Counted from the stretch's first letter, positions 37,211 through 49,552 are shown. The stretch is 64,000 nt of DNA from Carnegiea gigantea (GCA_029747015.1 JAKOGI010002215.1:27501-91500); one strand, 5' to 3'. The notes: generated by a model from the sequence alone, not told the origin. Numbers and translations are program-made.

Positions 37211-37528
37211 TGTGGGCCTGCAACCAAGAAAAAAACATGTTAGAATGCATATACAGAAATAAAGGTTCTAAATATATTTCATAGAAAGTGTGAAAGAGTA
37301 AGAGCACTTACCAAGGATATGTCAAATTACAAAATATGTGAACTGTCTTAATATCAAGCAACATATAAGTAAAGATGTACTTAAAAAATGAATCAAACAT
37401 CCAAGTTAGTATTACAAATGTTTTGCCTTTTTACTAAAAAGGAATCAAATAGCATAAAACATCTGATTTGTTTGCAAAATAAAATTAAAAAAACAATGAT
37501 GTAACGTTTGCAAATCACAATTTTAAAG

Positions 37529-40500
37529 CTAATCATCAATTTCATCTGCAAACAGCAGTATGTCCTCTTCTCCACTTGACCCAGATTCATTGCTGTCATC
37601 AACAATTTGCATTTTGCCTTTCTTTTTATGACGTTGCAACTGTTGTGCCACAAGATTACCGTCCACCACGTCTGGTTCTACATCACTCCTAACCAACAAC
37701 ATTGCACCATGATTAGACACAGGGACATATGCTTCTTCATGAGCCTCATCGTCACAGGATGAAAATGATTTTGGTCCCTCATCTTCATCATCAGAAGGCA
37801 TATCATAGAAATTGCGCGGGTTCGTTTTCACCACCACTTGCCAATTTTGCTGTATATGATCCCTCACATAGTATACTTGTTCAACTTGAGAAGCTAAGAC
37901 ATATGGCTCATTTGTTTTTAGAAAGCGTTTCACGTTCACTGTTGTTATGCCATACGTTTCTCTTTTGATTCCCATATTTTCAGAGAACACGTCATACCAA
38001 TCACAGTCAAATAGAATAACTTTATGGTTGCTACCATAATCCAGTTCTATAATCTCCTTTAGGACACCAAAGTATTCTTTTCCTCTACTGTGCACATCAC
38101 CTTTCACCACAACACCACAATTTTGTGTGCTAAGATTTTGGGCTCGTGTTTTTGTGTGGAATCTATAACCATTTACAACATATCCATCAAAGCAATTCAC
38201 TCTCTTGATAGGACATTGTGCCAAAATTAGGAGCTCACGACTGGCTTTCTCATCACGTTGATTCCATAACTGGGTAACCTAAATAAGCAAATAAGATGCA
38301 TTAGTACCTAAATTAAGTGGATATGTTAGACTTAATAATGTTTTACTTACTCTCTCTTCAAACCACTCCGTAAAAGTGAGCAACGTAGTAAGACTTTCAT
38401 ACTCCCTATAAACAAATACAAAAACCAAAATTATGGTTATGAAGTTCTTTGGTAGGTTCAAAATATTAGAAGTTACAATAAAAATTTCTTACTCAATAAA
38501 AGGTTGTGCTTCATCACAATTTCTTAACACATAAAGGTCAGCACGCTTCCAATCTTCATGGGAAAGAACCTTGATAGTTCCTTGACCCAGTGGATTTCCC
38601 ATCTTCATGAAAATTGTTAATCCCTTATCGTGTCTGTGTCCATCGTCTTCATTCCTTTCTAGACGATTAAATCTAGTCTCAACTCTATGTAAATACCTTG
38701 AACAAAAGGTTAAACACTCATCTGCTATATAAGCTTCAGCAATTGACCCCTCTGGATGAGCTTTATTACGCACAAATTCTTTTAATGTGTGCATGATCCT
38801 AACCATCAACAATAGCATCAAATAAGTGCAGTGCGTAATACTTTATAATGTCTTATGTTTTTTTTTAACAAAAAGACAAGAAAGAAATCTATAGTACCTT
38901 TCAAATGGGTACATCCAATGATACTGAACGGGTCCAGCAAGCTTTGCTTCAGTAGCCAAGTGGATCGTTAAGTGCACCATGACGTCAAAAAAAGAGGGAA
39001 CAAAAACACGCTCTAGCTTGCAAAGCGTAATTGCAATGTTCTTTTCTAGCCTCTCCAAAACATCAACCTTTAATGCCTTTGAGCATAATTGCTTAAAGAA
39101 TAATGACAACTCAACAAGTGGTTCATACACATCCTTATCTAATTTTCCACGAAAGGCAGGTGCTAGCAAATCTTGCATAAAGACATGATAATCATGGCTC
39201 TTGAGTGACCCTGTTATTTTTCCCTCATTGACATTAACACATCGTCCTATATTGGATGAATACCCATCTGGCACCTTTAAATCTGCTAAGAATTTACACA
39301 CATCTCTTCTTTCACTCAAACTTAATGTAAATGATGCTTTGGGAATCTCATATTTGTCACCAACCTTCTTTGGGTGCAGGCTCTTTCTGATTCCCAATTG
39401 CACCAAGTCTAAGCGGCTCTTCAAATTATCCTTAGTCTTTCCTGGTATATTCATAAGGGTTCCTAGTATACTTTCACAAATGTTCTTCTTAATGTGCATA
39501 ACATCTAAGTTATGGCGAATCAAGTTCTTCCTCCAATAAGGTAATTCGAAGAAGATACTTTTCTTCTCCCAGTTGTAAATCAACTTTGGTTTTGTTCGCT
39601 TCCTTTTACCCTCAACCTTGCCAAATTGAATATTTTCAAAATTGCCAATCTGCTCAAGAACGTCATCACCAGATAACAATTTAGGAGGAGGATCTATCTC
39701 TATTGTGTTATCAAAAGCTTTTTTGTCAAATCTCCACCTATGATCAGCTTCCAAGAATCTACGATGACCCATGTAGCATTGTTTATTCCAATGAGGCAAG
39801 TAACATGACCATGTATCTTTATTACAAACCGGGCAAGCAAGACGTCCTTTTACACTCCATCCAGACAAATTACCATATGCAGGAAAATCATTAATTGTCC
39901 ACAACAAAGCCGCACGCAAATTAAAATATTCAGCTTTAAATGCATCATACGTATTTACCCCATCCCATAAAGTCTTCATTTCATCAATTAGTGGTTGTAG
40001 ATACACATCAATATCAGTTCCAGGAGCAGTTTTACCAGGGATGATCATGTTTAAAAATGTGTATGGCTTTTTCATACACATCCAAGGTGGTAAATTGTAA
40101 GGAACCAAAAAAACAGGCCAAATGCTATAGGTTGAATTTATATTTGAATATGGAGTAAACCCATCACTACATAAACCCAACCTCACATTACGCGGATCTT
40201 TTGCAAAATCAGCATACGATGCATCAAATGACTTCCAAGCCTGTGCATCTGCAGGATGCCTTAATATCCCATCATCTCGACGTTTATCCTTATGCCACCG
40301 CATGTGAGAAGCTGTTTTGGCCGACATAAATAATCTTTGGAGTCTTGGTACAAGAGGAAAATAGCGTAAGATCTTATAAGGAATGTTTTTCCTCTGTCCC
40401 TTTTTATCACTTTCATCATCACTATCATCAGCCTCTTCTTTCTTGTCCTTCCACCTAGGATGAGCGCATTTAGGACATTTGTCTGCATGCTTATGCTCCT

Positions 40501-41242
40501 TCCAATAAAGTATACAATCATTCTTACAAGCCTCAATTTTCACGTAACTCAAGCCAAGGTCCCGAGTATACTTTTTTGCTTCATAAGCATTCTTTGGGAA
40601 TGTATCGTCAAAATCAAACGCTTTCTTCAAAAGTTCAAGTATCATTGTGAGAGACTTATCACTCCAACCACATAAACACTTTATATGGAGGAGATGTACC
40701 ATAAACTCTAACTTTGAGAATTTCTCACATCCTGGAAATAACTCTTTCTCAGCATCTCTAACTAATCTAGCAAACTTCTGAAGTACTTCAGGGGACTCAC
40801 TAATTTCAGGACCGCCTAACCTTTCAAACTCATCCATTATGTGAAATGCTCGGGCATTTGTTATGTCATTTACCATGGCAAATGTTTCATCTACATCCTC
40901 CTCACCCACTGATAACATTGAATCTTGATGCTCATCTCTATCACTTCTATCCTTTTGACTTGCATCAATGGGCTCTTCATGATTAGATTTCTCCCCATGA
41001 AACTCCCATGGATTATAACTCCTTACTATCCCATCACTGAGCAAATGAAGCATAACTGTTTTTCTATTTTGGTAACTATAGTTGTCACAATTGACACATG
41101 GGCATCTTATTGTCCCAGATTCAGCCACATTAGCAAAAGCAAACTCAAGGAACTGTTTTACCCCATTTATATATTCTGGCTTCTTCCTACAGTTAAACGT
41201 CTTCCAGTTCATCCAAGTGCGATCCTTATTCATTTCTGTCAA
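37529..41242 (-). CDS. CACTA transposase, TNP2/TNPD-like, 4 exons, 1151 aa
   Basis: This is the DDE transposase that would cut and join the element ends. Predicted exons: 41242-38898, 38798-38493, 38405-38351, 38278-37529. The phases agree and the sum is 3456 bases, one open frame. Domain order: N-terminal Transpos_assoc (about residues 8-82, with CPCVNCDN), Transposase_21/TNP2 (about 340-560, with LGLCSDGFTPY, PGTDIDVYLQPLIDEM and INDFPAYGNLSGW), DUF4218 (about 700-810, joining PFER to IMHTLKEFVRNKAHPEGS across intron 1) and DUF4216 (about 950-1030). Candidate catalytic acids are D360 and D452. At HNLDVMHIKKN (residues 577-587) the position before KN is Lys, where relatives as I recall have Glu, which may impair activity. 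The C terminus is Ser/Glu/Asp-rich. Confidence 0.88.
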
Positions 41243-43600
41243 TTATAATATAAACTGATTACTTTTCCACATAAAGATTTTGTGTCATTCATATTTGAAC
41301 CGAAAGAGAGTGTAAATTTGGCAAAATTACAAACTAAACTCAACCACATGCAAAGATTAACAAAAATTGGTATCAGAACACACAGAAACAGCATACTGCT
41401 ATGGCACTAATCCGGGACTACAAAATTATCTCACATGTCAAAGAAACTTGAATTTCATGGAAACATAGCAATGTTCACACAAATTCTCTATCCCTTCGGA
41501 TCGTAAAATACATCAGCTAGCTGACCCGAAAGCATTTACATGAACATTTTACTCGAATCTTTCTCGATTAAAATGCCTTCCCATCCCCAAAGAATTCCAC
41601 TTTTCCCAATTATGTTCTCTGGACTTCAGCTTCTAATAGTAGGCGTTGAAATTCATTAAAAATGGCCAGAGCATTTTCAAAACAGAAAATGTTATCCTAT
41701 GGTTAGGACAGAAGAAAAAAGCTCAAACAAGAAACCAGTAGGGAAATGACAAATTTTCCCATTTCCAAAAATCCTGTAGAAGTTTCATTGGATGCTCCCA
41801 AGCAGCTCCAAGGCTGCTCCATCAGAAGGACCATCAAAACAAAGGACCAAAAACAGGAAAATTCAATAAGACCCAAGGAAATCTATGATAACAGGGAGAA
41901 GATGAAAAGGAGAAAAAGAAAGATATGAAGGAATAAAACAAATATAGAAAGCACCTAAAATAATCAGACAACCAAATTATCACAGCTACCATACATGTTG
42001 TGTGTAGCCTCTTTATTTCTTTTATTATGGAGAAGTGAATTTTAAATAGTATATCAACTGACAAAACAGATAAGAAATCACACCTCAATTGTTGTAACTT
42101 CATCTTCTTTTCTTCTTCAGTGAGGGAAGGTTTAGGAAGCTCATTTTTGCTATTAGTAGGAACCTTCTATAACTTTGAGCAACTAATTATATTTTTTATA
42201 TATGATACTAGGTTACGAATGTAGGAACAAGCTGAAGTTGGTCCACAAAATAAGGATAAGAAAATAAAGTTTGAAACCAATCGCCCCACAGCAAACAAAG
42301 TCTATAACCAATGGCATTACAGGATACAGAAATTTAGTATCATAAGCTACTAGAAGTAAATGCAAAAACAAGGCAACAGAAAACCCAAGAATCAAATAAG
42401 AAACATGCTCAAGTAATACATACATTGCACTACTGCAGTGGCAATTAGTGTGTTTTGCGATAATAAGTCAATGAAAATTCCATGAAGGCTACGTAAATTA
42501 TAGATATCTGTAGAGCAAATCATCAGAACACAGATTCTGCCACATTGTTAGTAAAGATTCAGCCTGCCAATCAGCGCGTTAAATCTGCATTGCAGAGATC
42601 TAGTCCTTTGTGCTCTTTTTTGTAATTTTATTCTAGATTGAACCTTTGACAACACACAGAAACAAGAGGGAGAAAGAAGAAAAAAACAACCAACCACAAC
42701 CTTAGGAATTTGCTAATGTCATATCTGTTAAGTTTGATTCTGGTGGTGACATTTTGTTTGTCATCTTTATTGAAAACGGGAATGTTTCTAATCGGATTGT
42801 TGGTTCTGAGAGTACTTGTGAGAGATGCCCTCATTACAACATAGCAGAACACTAACACCCCATAAGAATTGTAAAAAGAGTAGAACAGCACCATCAGATC
42901 ACAATTTTAACAACAACAGAACAATAATAGCACCAGCACAGCAGAGTTGTAACTGTGTAGCAACAGCACAGCAGTAACTGTCTAACAACAGCACAGCAGT
43001 AGCAGCACAGCAGAACGGCAATGGCAATAGAACATAGCTCAGACAGCCACAGCACTAAAATAGAAACACACAGGACATAAACAACAAGATGAAAGCAGCA
43101 AAATGACCACCAAAAATCCATTTCACAGAACTATATCCAAAAATCCATCTCCTTAACGAAATATTGTCTGCCAATCAATAAAGTTCTTCAAATATCCAAA
43201 ATTATAAAACTCAATGGATGTCTTTCGCATACCAGTTGGAATTAATACAGAAAAAAATTCACCCACTACCAAAAATTAGTATCATCATACTTTCAAAGAG
43301 AGGGAGAAAGAACAAATACCTTCAGTTGAACAAGCAACAATAACGGAGAAGTAAAAGTTGGTGAGACGCACGAACAATTGAATCACTGCAAGCGCACAAG
43401 GAGATGGATAACTAAATTCGAATTTGACTATATCTACGGCTTACACTGAAAATACAATTGAGGAAGACTTACCCAATTGAAATTAATTGCTTAAAGTTGC
43501 CTTGAGATATGGAAGCTGATTAGAAGAAGACGTTGGCAGAGTATGAGCAGTGAAGGCAGAGAATGGGAAGGTAAAACCGTATAAGCGTGGAGATTGCAAG
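41243..43600 (-). promoter_or_regulatory. Non-coding leader and first intron of the CACTA transcript
   Basis: No credible coding frame is seen in 2.3 kb upstream of the transposase ATG. A consensus donor, TTGG|GTAAGTC, reads leftward from 43472 on the minus strand. The second CACTA element has the same donor and flanking exon at 63180-63201, which supports a 5' untranslated exon of about 130 bases (43473 to about 43600) spliced to the coding exon. Repeats of agcaacagcacagcagta at 42900-43020 are a local low-complexity feature. Confidence 0.55.
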
Positions 43601-43769
43601 CACGAATGGGTTTTGGCTGAAAATAGAAGAAAACCTAGAATATTAAAGTCAAACCTCAAATATTTGAGTCAGGGGGAAGAAAAAGGAAAAAATAGGAGGG
43701 AACTTATTTTTGCTTTTCCCTCTAAAAGTCAGGTCCTTTTTCCTGGGAGCACAAAAAATCAATTCTTAT

Positions 43770-43855
43770 AAGGTAGCATTTGTGGCAATTTTATTTGTTT
43801 GCCACAATAAATACATATTTTGTGGCAACTTTATGAATTAGCCACAATAAACAAA
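43770..43855. repeat. Inner right subterminal repeats of the CACTA element
   Basis: tttgtggcaa and gccacaataa motifs occur in four copies within 86 bases, in both orientations. They resemble the array next to the right end (44160-44310) but are separated from it by the GC-rich block. Confidence 0.75.
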
Positions 43856-43904
43856 AAAAAAGGATTTTAGAGCTAACTCTAACCCATACATCACGTACGC
43901 CGTC

Positions 43905-44035
43905 AGTTTCGGGGGCGTTGCCCCCGAACCCCCATCAGGGGCCACGTTGCGCCCCTGAACCCCCAAACCAGGGCGCGTCGCCCCTGGACCCCGACTCGCT
44001 GACCGGTCAGCGAGACCACCGCCTTCAGTCTGCAG
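43905..44035. repeat. GC-rich block of consecutive hairpins in the CACTA 5' region
   Basis: Three neighbouring inverted repeats: cgggggcgttgcccccg, then ggggccacgttgcgcccc, then agggcgcgtcgccct-like. They are separated by gaacccccatc/gaacccccaaacc spacers. A perfect 20-base palindrome, ctcgctgaccggtcagcgag, follows at 43995-44014. The surrounding DNA is AT-rich. The equivalent part of the second CACTA element (after 62870) lacks it. Confidence 0.85.
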
Positions 44036-44159
44036 AAGGGGCCTAAAAACAGATTCAAGGCATTCTAATAAATACAAATTAAAGAAAAACGAAGGAGGGA
44101 ATTCTGTTCACTAGATAAAAATTTTCCTCTAAAACTAACCCCATTTTTAAAAAACATAA

Positions 44160-44316
44160 ATGTCTTTTGTGGCAATTTTGGCTAATTGCCACAACACACT
44201 CAACTTTTTGTGGCAATATTAAATATGCTACAATTATTTTACTACTTTTAGATTATTGTAGCAAATTTAAATTTGCTACAATAAAATTGCTACAAAAAAT
44301 CAATTTTCTTGTAGTG
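44160..44316. repeat. Right subterminal repeats and right terminal inverted repeat
   Basis: About eight tttgtggcaa or ttgctacaat-type motifs in both orientations, ending in ttttcttgtagtg at 44316, the inverse of the left end. The target duplication gtc follows at 44317. Confidence 0.9.
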
Positions 44317-44529
44317 GTCGTAAAGTGATACCCAAAATGAAATATCTCCACCGGGAAGATTAAATATGACAAATGAAGGTGAAAAATTTAAATAATATAA
44401 TGGAATTCGTTAAATAAATAAATTGAGTCCATGAGTGATTAGGTCAATAAACACGATAAAGTACATAAATAAACATGATTAATGAAATAAATAAAGATGA
44501 TTTAAATAAATAAAGATGGGTTAGGGTCG
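44317..44529 (-). repeat. LTR R4, part 2 (continues after the CACTA element)
   Basis: Non-coding AT-rich sequence joining the left part at the GTC target site. It ends at about 44529, before agttat, where R2 LTR sequence (taatttcattagcttttcag) resumes. This end would be the 5' end of R4 on the minus strand. Confidence 0.55.
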
Positions 44530-44668
44530 AGTTATGACAAGAGTCTAGATAATTTCATTAGCTTTTCAGCTTCATATATACTTTGGAATTTTTTTTAATT
44601 CTTCTTTTAACTACTGATAACCCCACCATCAATTAAACATAAATTGATTTTATTTCTTCTTTTGTTTT
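44530..44668 (-). repeat. 3' LTR of R2, part 2 of 3
   Basis: Matches the R2 5' LTR at about 54060-54190 (aataatttcattag and aactactgataaccccaccatca motifs). It is interrupted at 44669 by the solo LTR after gtttt. Confidence 0.75.
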
Positions 44669-47600
44669 TGTAATAATCGAGGATCTTTAATGTTGGGCTA
44701 ACTATTTAGATTGATATTTTCGTTAATTATGCTTTATTTAATTGGCTATGTTAGACTATTTTTGCTTGCGTGCTTATTGAGTGTAATAATTTATGTAAAG
44801 GAATTTTATAAATCTTCCTAATTTATTATGTGATTACATGAAATTAGTGGGTTTGTTAAAAAAAATTAGGTAGGGTCGTAATTACGTGAGATTGGCAAGT
44901 TGGATTAGGATATTGTGGTCGAAATAAATTAGGGTTAGTTTATTTAGACCTAAACTCATCTTAGTTTAATGGGTAGTAGGAAAAAAACGAAAAAGAAAAC
45001 AATGTGAATAGGCGGGTGATTACTCGAGTGAGGGGCAAAAGCCCCAGATTCATTCCTTGACCCCCCATGAATTGAAAAGAGGGAAAGGCAGAGAGGGGGG
45101 AGAGAGGAGTGAGGTGAAGCGGTGGAGCACACAACAGGCAAGATTACTGGTGGCAGCAATGGTGGCAACGACGCTGCTTAACCTGCCCATGCGTTCAGTC
45201 ACGGTGGCGGGATGGTGAAGGGCTCAGGCTCGCTATGCCATCGGTATAATACAGATAGGAAGACGTTGGGCCAAAGGAGAGCAAAAAGGGAAGGAGGATG
45301 AGCATAACTGTAACAGCAACCAGTAAAGGCAGTTGACTGTGGAAGGAGACCGACACTAAGTCACCCAGGGAAGAGAATACATGAAACCTAGCCCGCTAAA
45401 TCACCCAATTAACCCAAAAATCGGGTCCCTAGCTTGGATTAAGGGTGGTGGCTCTTGATTCCTGAACTATTATTAATTTGCAATGTTTTTATCACTTTAT
45501 TCAAAATAATTCGAGTTGCATGTGGAGTTAGAATCTGAATGAGCGAGAATAATGCTAATAGTCAGGCTGTTAATTGGAATGATTTGGGATTGAAATTGAG
45601 TGTGTTTTAAGGATTCTTGTGGTTGGTGCTATGAGGAGGGAGTTCGAGTTGTGAAAATCGATGAAACTACGAAGTGTGTTCACGTGTTACGGTGTATATG
45701 ATGCTATGTCGTTCCTTGCTAGTTGTGATAGAACTGCTGATAATTGTGGCCATTAATCTCATCTTTATTGCTAAGGCTATTACATTCATGCTTTGTGACC
45801 TTAGAATGAATCGAAAAGGGCTAGAATTAGATGAATGACTCATGAATTAGTTCGATAGTGAACTAGATTCGTGAACTATGTGGCGCCCTAACTTGTCTTG
45901 ATACACTCTAGCTAATCTTTACTTACTTGATTTGTTACACTCTATGCTTTAATTATTGTAACGTCTGCATGAGGGATAACATTCAAACCGGATAATGATT
46001 CTGCTGAATGATTATGCTGAATTCAAGTTGAACCATCAAAATGGGAACTTGAAAATGTAGTGAAGTGTTTTTGTAAGGGTGCGACCTTGTTACAAACCCT
46101 TCACTTCATACAAATTGAAATGAACTTGATAAACAAAAGGAAGTGATTGATTTACAGTTTCAAACCACTAAATGCTTTCAATTATAGCTAATTGTGATTA
46201 TGTCATAGCTGTTGAATTCTGAATTGAATTTGAACTTTTTTATGTGAAGCTAGAAGTTACTTGGTTGGTAATGCATTCATAAGTATGTTTTAGCAAAATA
46301 AGTGTTTATATGCTTATTAAAAGTCAGCTTTACATTACAAAGACATTTAGCCTTCTTAAGAATGGAAATGCCATTATTGTGATTCAATGGAAAATTTGAT
46401 GCAAAATGTGTTTAAAGTGAGATGCATTTGAAATGCTTTGGGGTAAGAGGATAGTGTTGGGGAATTCTTACATTGCAGACCCAAAAGTGGGAACCCTAAA
46501 GGACCTTGACGAAGGTAAAATGTAACTTTAGGGAGCAGACCTGGTAAGTAGGAACCTTAATTCCTGGGGAGCAGACCCAGAGGTGAGAACCCTAGAGGAC
46601 CCTGACTATGAGAGGTCCTTAGGATATCATGAGTCATGAGTTGTGAAAACTCATTTGGAGGGGGCACTGACGTGTGAATTCGATACCAAAAAAAAAGGAT
46701 TTCTTACTCATTATGAGTTGATAACTCCTTGTTTGAGGAGTATGCTTGCGTAATCCTTTAAAAAGGGTTTTGTAGAATTTCAAATGACTTTGCTAGAAAG
46801 GGATTGGTTCTCTTATGAATGCTTAATGCAGTTTGAGTAAAGTCCCAACCTTTTTATATGTTAATTCCATTCTCTTACGAAAAGATCTCCAGTTGGTAAC
46901 ACAAACTAAACCCTTTGATGTTAAGTGCTTATATGTGACTGAATGACCTACTGTTCTCAATGCCTGGATCTTAGCATGAGTCAGCCTGCTATTGAGTCTT
47001 GTGTGCCTATTATGTGATGTTAAGTAAGTGTAATATGTGATTGCCACTACTAAGTCACAAGAATCATAGGTCAGGCAAAGTGGAAGCCTTTTGTGCATAG
47101 GATAGAAGCAGGGAAGGGATAACATTTGAATTCTAGAGGTTATTGAGGTATTAATGAAGTGGGTGGCCTTATATGTTTATTATGTGATATTAAATATCAA
47201 TTCGTGTGTGCATGCTACTTAAAAGTATTTTACGTAACTGTTTTGTTTTTCTTGGGGTTGAAAATTACTTACTGAGCGTGTGGTAGCTCATCCCCTCCAT
47301 TTCTCTTTTCCCGCAAGTTCTTGAAAAGGCAAGTAGAAGTTGGGTCATGTAAGCCAAGCCTGAATCTTTATTTTCTTTGGAAAAAGGAATTATATGTATA
47401 TATACATAGATTCTTGAATTGAAGAATGTAATATGATATATTTGTAGAATCCTGAGCATATGTAAGTGAAATACCTTGCTTTATGTTTTGCATATTGTAT
47501 TGCAGCCGCTCAGAATGACTGTGTGAGCCAACCATCTGATTAGTTAGTCATTTGGTTTAGTTATCGTTTAATTTCATTATTGGGATGTAACGCCCAGCGC

Positions 47601-47877
47601 TCTAGACGTGTGATCTGTTGAGTGTACCTTTCATTTCTTTCTTTCTTTTATTTAGCATTATAGCTTATGTACTTCAGCCATGTGTCCCATAATTGTGGTC
47701 TCCGACATGTAGTCGTCGCGTTTGTGGAACATATTCTTTATGTTTTATGGTTACAGGCACTGAATATAGCGCTTTAAGCCTGAGATATGGTCAGTTTTTA
47801 GACAAAACTCTATCTATTTCGTTCTAGCATTTAAGAATTCACTAACATCACTACCCCTAGGGGGTGGGGGTGTTACA
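44669..47877 (+). mobile_element. Solo LTR, 3209 bp, with GTTTT target duplication
   Basis: It begins TGTAATAATCGAGG and ends GGGGGTGTTACA. gtttt is found at 44664-44668 and again at 47878-47882. The R2 5' LTR at about 54175-54200 shows the unoccupied form of this site. There is no internal region, as after LTR-LTR recombination. Inside: a leader-like GC-rich segment at 45050-45400, three gcagaccc...gaaccct repeats at 46478-46600, a splice-acceptor-like tract (ttctcttttcccgcaag) near 47300, and a terminal domain like that of the TR-GAG LTR (tgggatgtaa, cgtgtgatctgttgag, ggtcagtttttag). Confidence 0.92.
46478..46600 (+). repeat. Three imperfect gcagaccca...gaaccct units in the solo LTR
   Basis: Units start near 46478, 46533 and 46562 with the pattern gcagacc + variable + g(a/g)gaacc + variable + gaccttgac or similar. 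They recall the gagctg repeat block of the TR-GAG LTR in position but not clearly in sequence. Confidence 0.55.
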
Positions 47878-49538
47878 GTTTTATTCTTTCTTCTAATATT
47901 GTCGTTGCCCTCTTCACTCATGGTATTGATGTTATAGTTGTTACATAATATGGTTCACCTTGTTATGATTAATATCAAGGTTACAGTCGTTATCGTTATT
48001 ATGATTATGGCTACTATTGCTATCTCTATTATCGTAATTATTATTATCATTGTTATTATTTTTATTTTTATTATGACCATCATCATCATCATTATTATTA
48101 TTGTTGTTGTTGTTATTATTATTATTATTATTATAATTATCACCATCATCATCATTGTCATCATTATTATTACTACTACTACTACTACTATTGTTGTTGC
48201 TGTTGTTACTTCTATTATTGTCATGGTTCCCACTAGAAGTCACATTGTTGCTAGTTTTAGCGATTTATTGACAAATAATGAATGTATCCCGATACCAAAA
48301 GTACATGGTTTTGGATCTAAGTTGAAGGGTACTCATTTCTGTCATTTTTGTGAGTCTCAAAAACATTTAAATAATCATTAACACATCCCTAATATCTTAA
48401 ACTCATCACTGGATCTTGATATAAGAGTCAAGCTTTACAATTAGTTTAACTTAGCATCCAAGTCACATGCCTAACTCATCCAAACCCCAAAATTAATTCC
48501 AAAGTTTATGTTAAGAATATTAATCTAAAAAATCTTTCAACAATCACACATAAATTCAATTAATTTTTTTTATTCAAATGCTAATAAAATTTATCAAAAT
48601 TATATAAAATCAATCAAACAAAACATAAAGCCAAATTCAACCACCAAACCCCAATTCCCCATATCCACCCATGAACTCCCAAGCATCTGCAATCTCAAAT
48701 CATCATCAAAATTCTAAATAATCACAAATTAACATTTACTTAATCTAAGGAAACATCTATGAAAAAAAGAAACAAAAAATTAACAACAAAAATGTTTGGA
48801 ATGATTATTAGGGAGTTAGGGTTTCACCTTTCCAACTCTAATGGGCTCAAATTAGAAGAAGAGAAGAGGAGTTAGTGGTGGTGGTGAAGTGGCGTGTCAG
48901 CTGGCGGCGGCGGTGGAGATGGTGCTGGCATAATGGTCAGTGGTAGATACGAGAGAGAGGGATTGGGGAGAGAGAGCTGAGAAGGGAGGTCTGACGTGAA
49001 TACTGGGAAGTGGGGATTTGGTTTTTTTTTTATATATAAATTTGTAAATTGGGATGATTTTAGCCCTTGAATTTTATGGTTTTTTTTTTTAACCCTTTTC
49101 TTTGTTTTTTCCCCTTAAACCTAGTGAATATTTGAGCCAAAATTAAGGCTAGTATTTTTAGGCTATTAATCGGATTTCATGGTCTATTTAGCAAAATTAT
49201 AAACGTTACCTATTTAATTAATTTATTTCTTGTATTTGTTTATTTATTTTGTACATTATTATTATGGTTTTATTTGTGAAATATAGACAAGCTAAGTTGT
49301 ACTTATGTATTCTATGATTGCCCATTTTTATGAATGGGCTAATTTGTTTCATTTATGTATCCATTTATAATTTCTAAATGATTTAATACCGAACATGATT
49401 AAATTTCTTTCTGAGGTCACTTCGTCTTCTCAACCTGCGGCGACATAAATTATACAAATGCTAAATTAAATTGAGGAAACGTTTGACGTAAATGGAGATT
49501 AATCCAACTAGTTAACATGGTTTAGTCTTGGGCATATA
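47878..49538 (-). repeat. 3' LTR of R2, part 3 of 3
   Basis: Colinear with 54190-56084 of the R2 5' LTR: it shares gttttagcgatttatt, the microsatellite, the GC-rich leader (about 48870-49010 on the minus strand) and the ccatggtttag-type end. It ends next to an inverted polypurine tract at 49539-49552, which shows that it is the 3' LTR of a minus-strand element. Confidence 0.8.
47985..48215. repeat. Degenerate ATT/ATC/ACT microsatellite
   Basis: A long run of trinucleotides (att, atc, gtt, act) in the R2 3' LTR. The same block, with a purer ATT run, is in the R2 5' LTR at about 54330-54480, so the repeat was already present when R2 inserted or belongs to the family. Confidence 0.85.
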
Positions 49539-49552
49539 GCCTTCTCCCCTTA
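49539..49552 (-). other. Polypurine tract of R2
   Basis: gccttctccccttaaa on the plus strand, followed by ataagtttcgtccttgaaatt, is the inverted form of the gypsy 3' end (polypurine tract preceded by a 'caaggacgaaac' motif). It fixes the orientation of R2. Confidence 0.75.

Larger units (their letters stand above)
33380..44316 (-). mobile_element. CACTA (En/Spm-class) DNA transposon, 10.9 kb, near complete
   Basis: The ends are CACTACAAGAAA at 33380 and its inverse TTTCTTGTAGTG-type end at 44316 (one base differs after the first 12). The target duplication is GTC at 33377-33379 and 44317-44319, the 3-base size expected for CACTA elements. Arrays of tttgtggcaa/tttgtagcaa motifs in both orientations lie inside each end, like the subterminal repeats bound by TNPA-type proteins. 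Two multi-exon genes on the minus strand encode a TNP2-type transposase (37529-41242) and a Transposase_24-type protein (34036-37210). Both frames are open through all predicted exons. A non-coding leader (41243-43600) and a GC-rich block (43905-44035) lie upstream. Confidence 0.95.

Noticed and set aside
42900..43020. CAG-rich stretch as a coding polyglutamine tract
   Set aside because: The frames are broken on both strands and it lies in the non-coding CACTA leader.
47938..48381. 147-codon Ile/Thr-rich frame and opposite Asn-rich frames
   Set aside because: Products of the ATT/ATC microsatellite, not genes. The same holds for 54252-54562.
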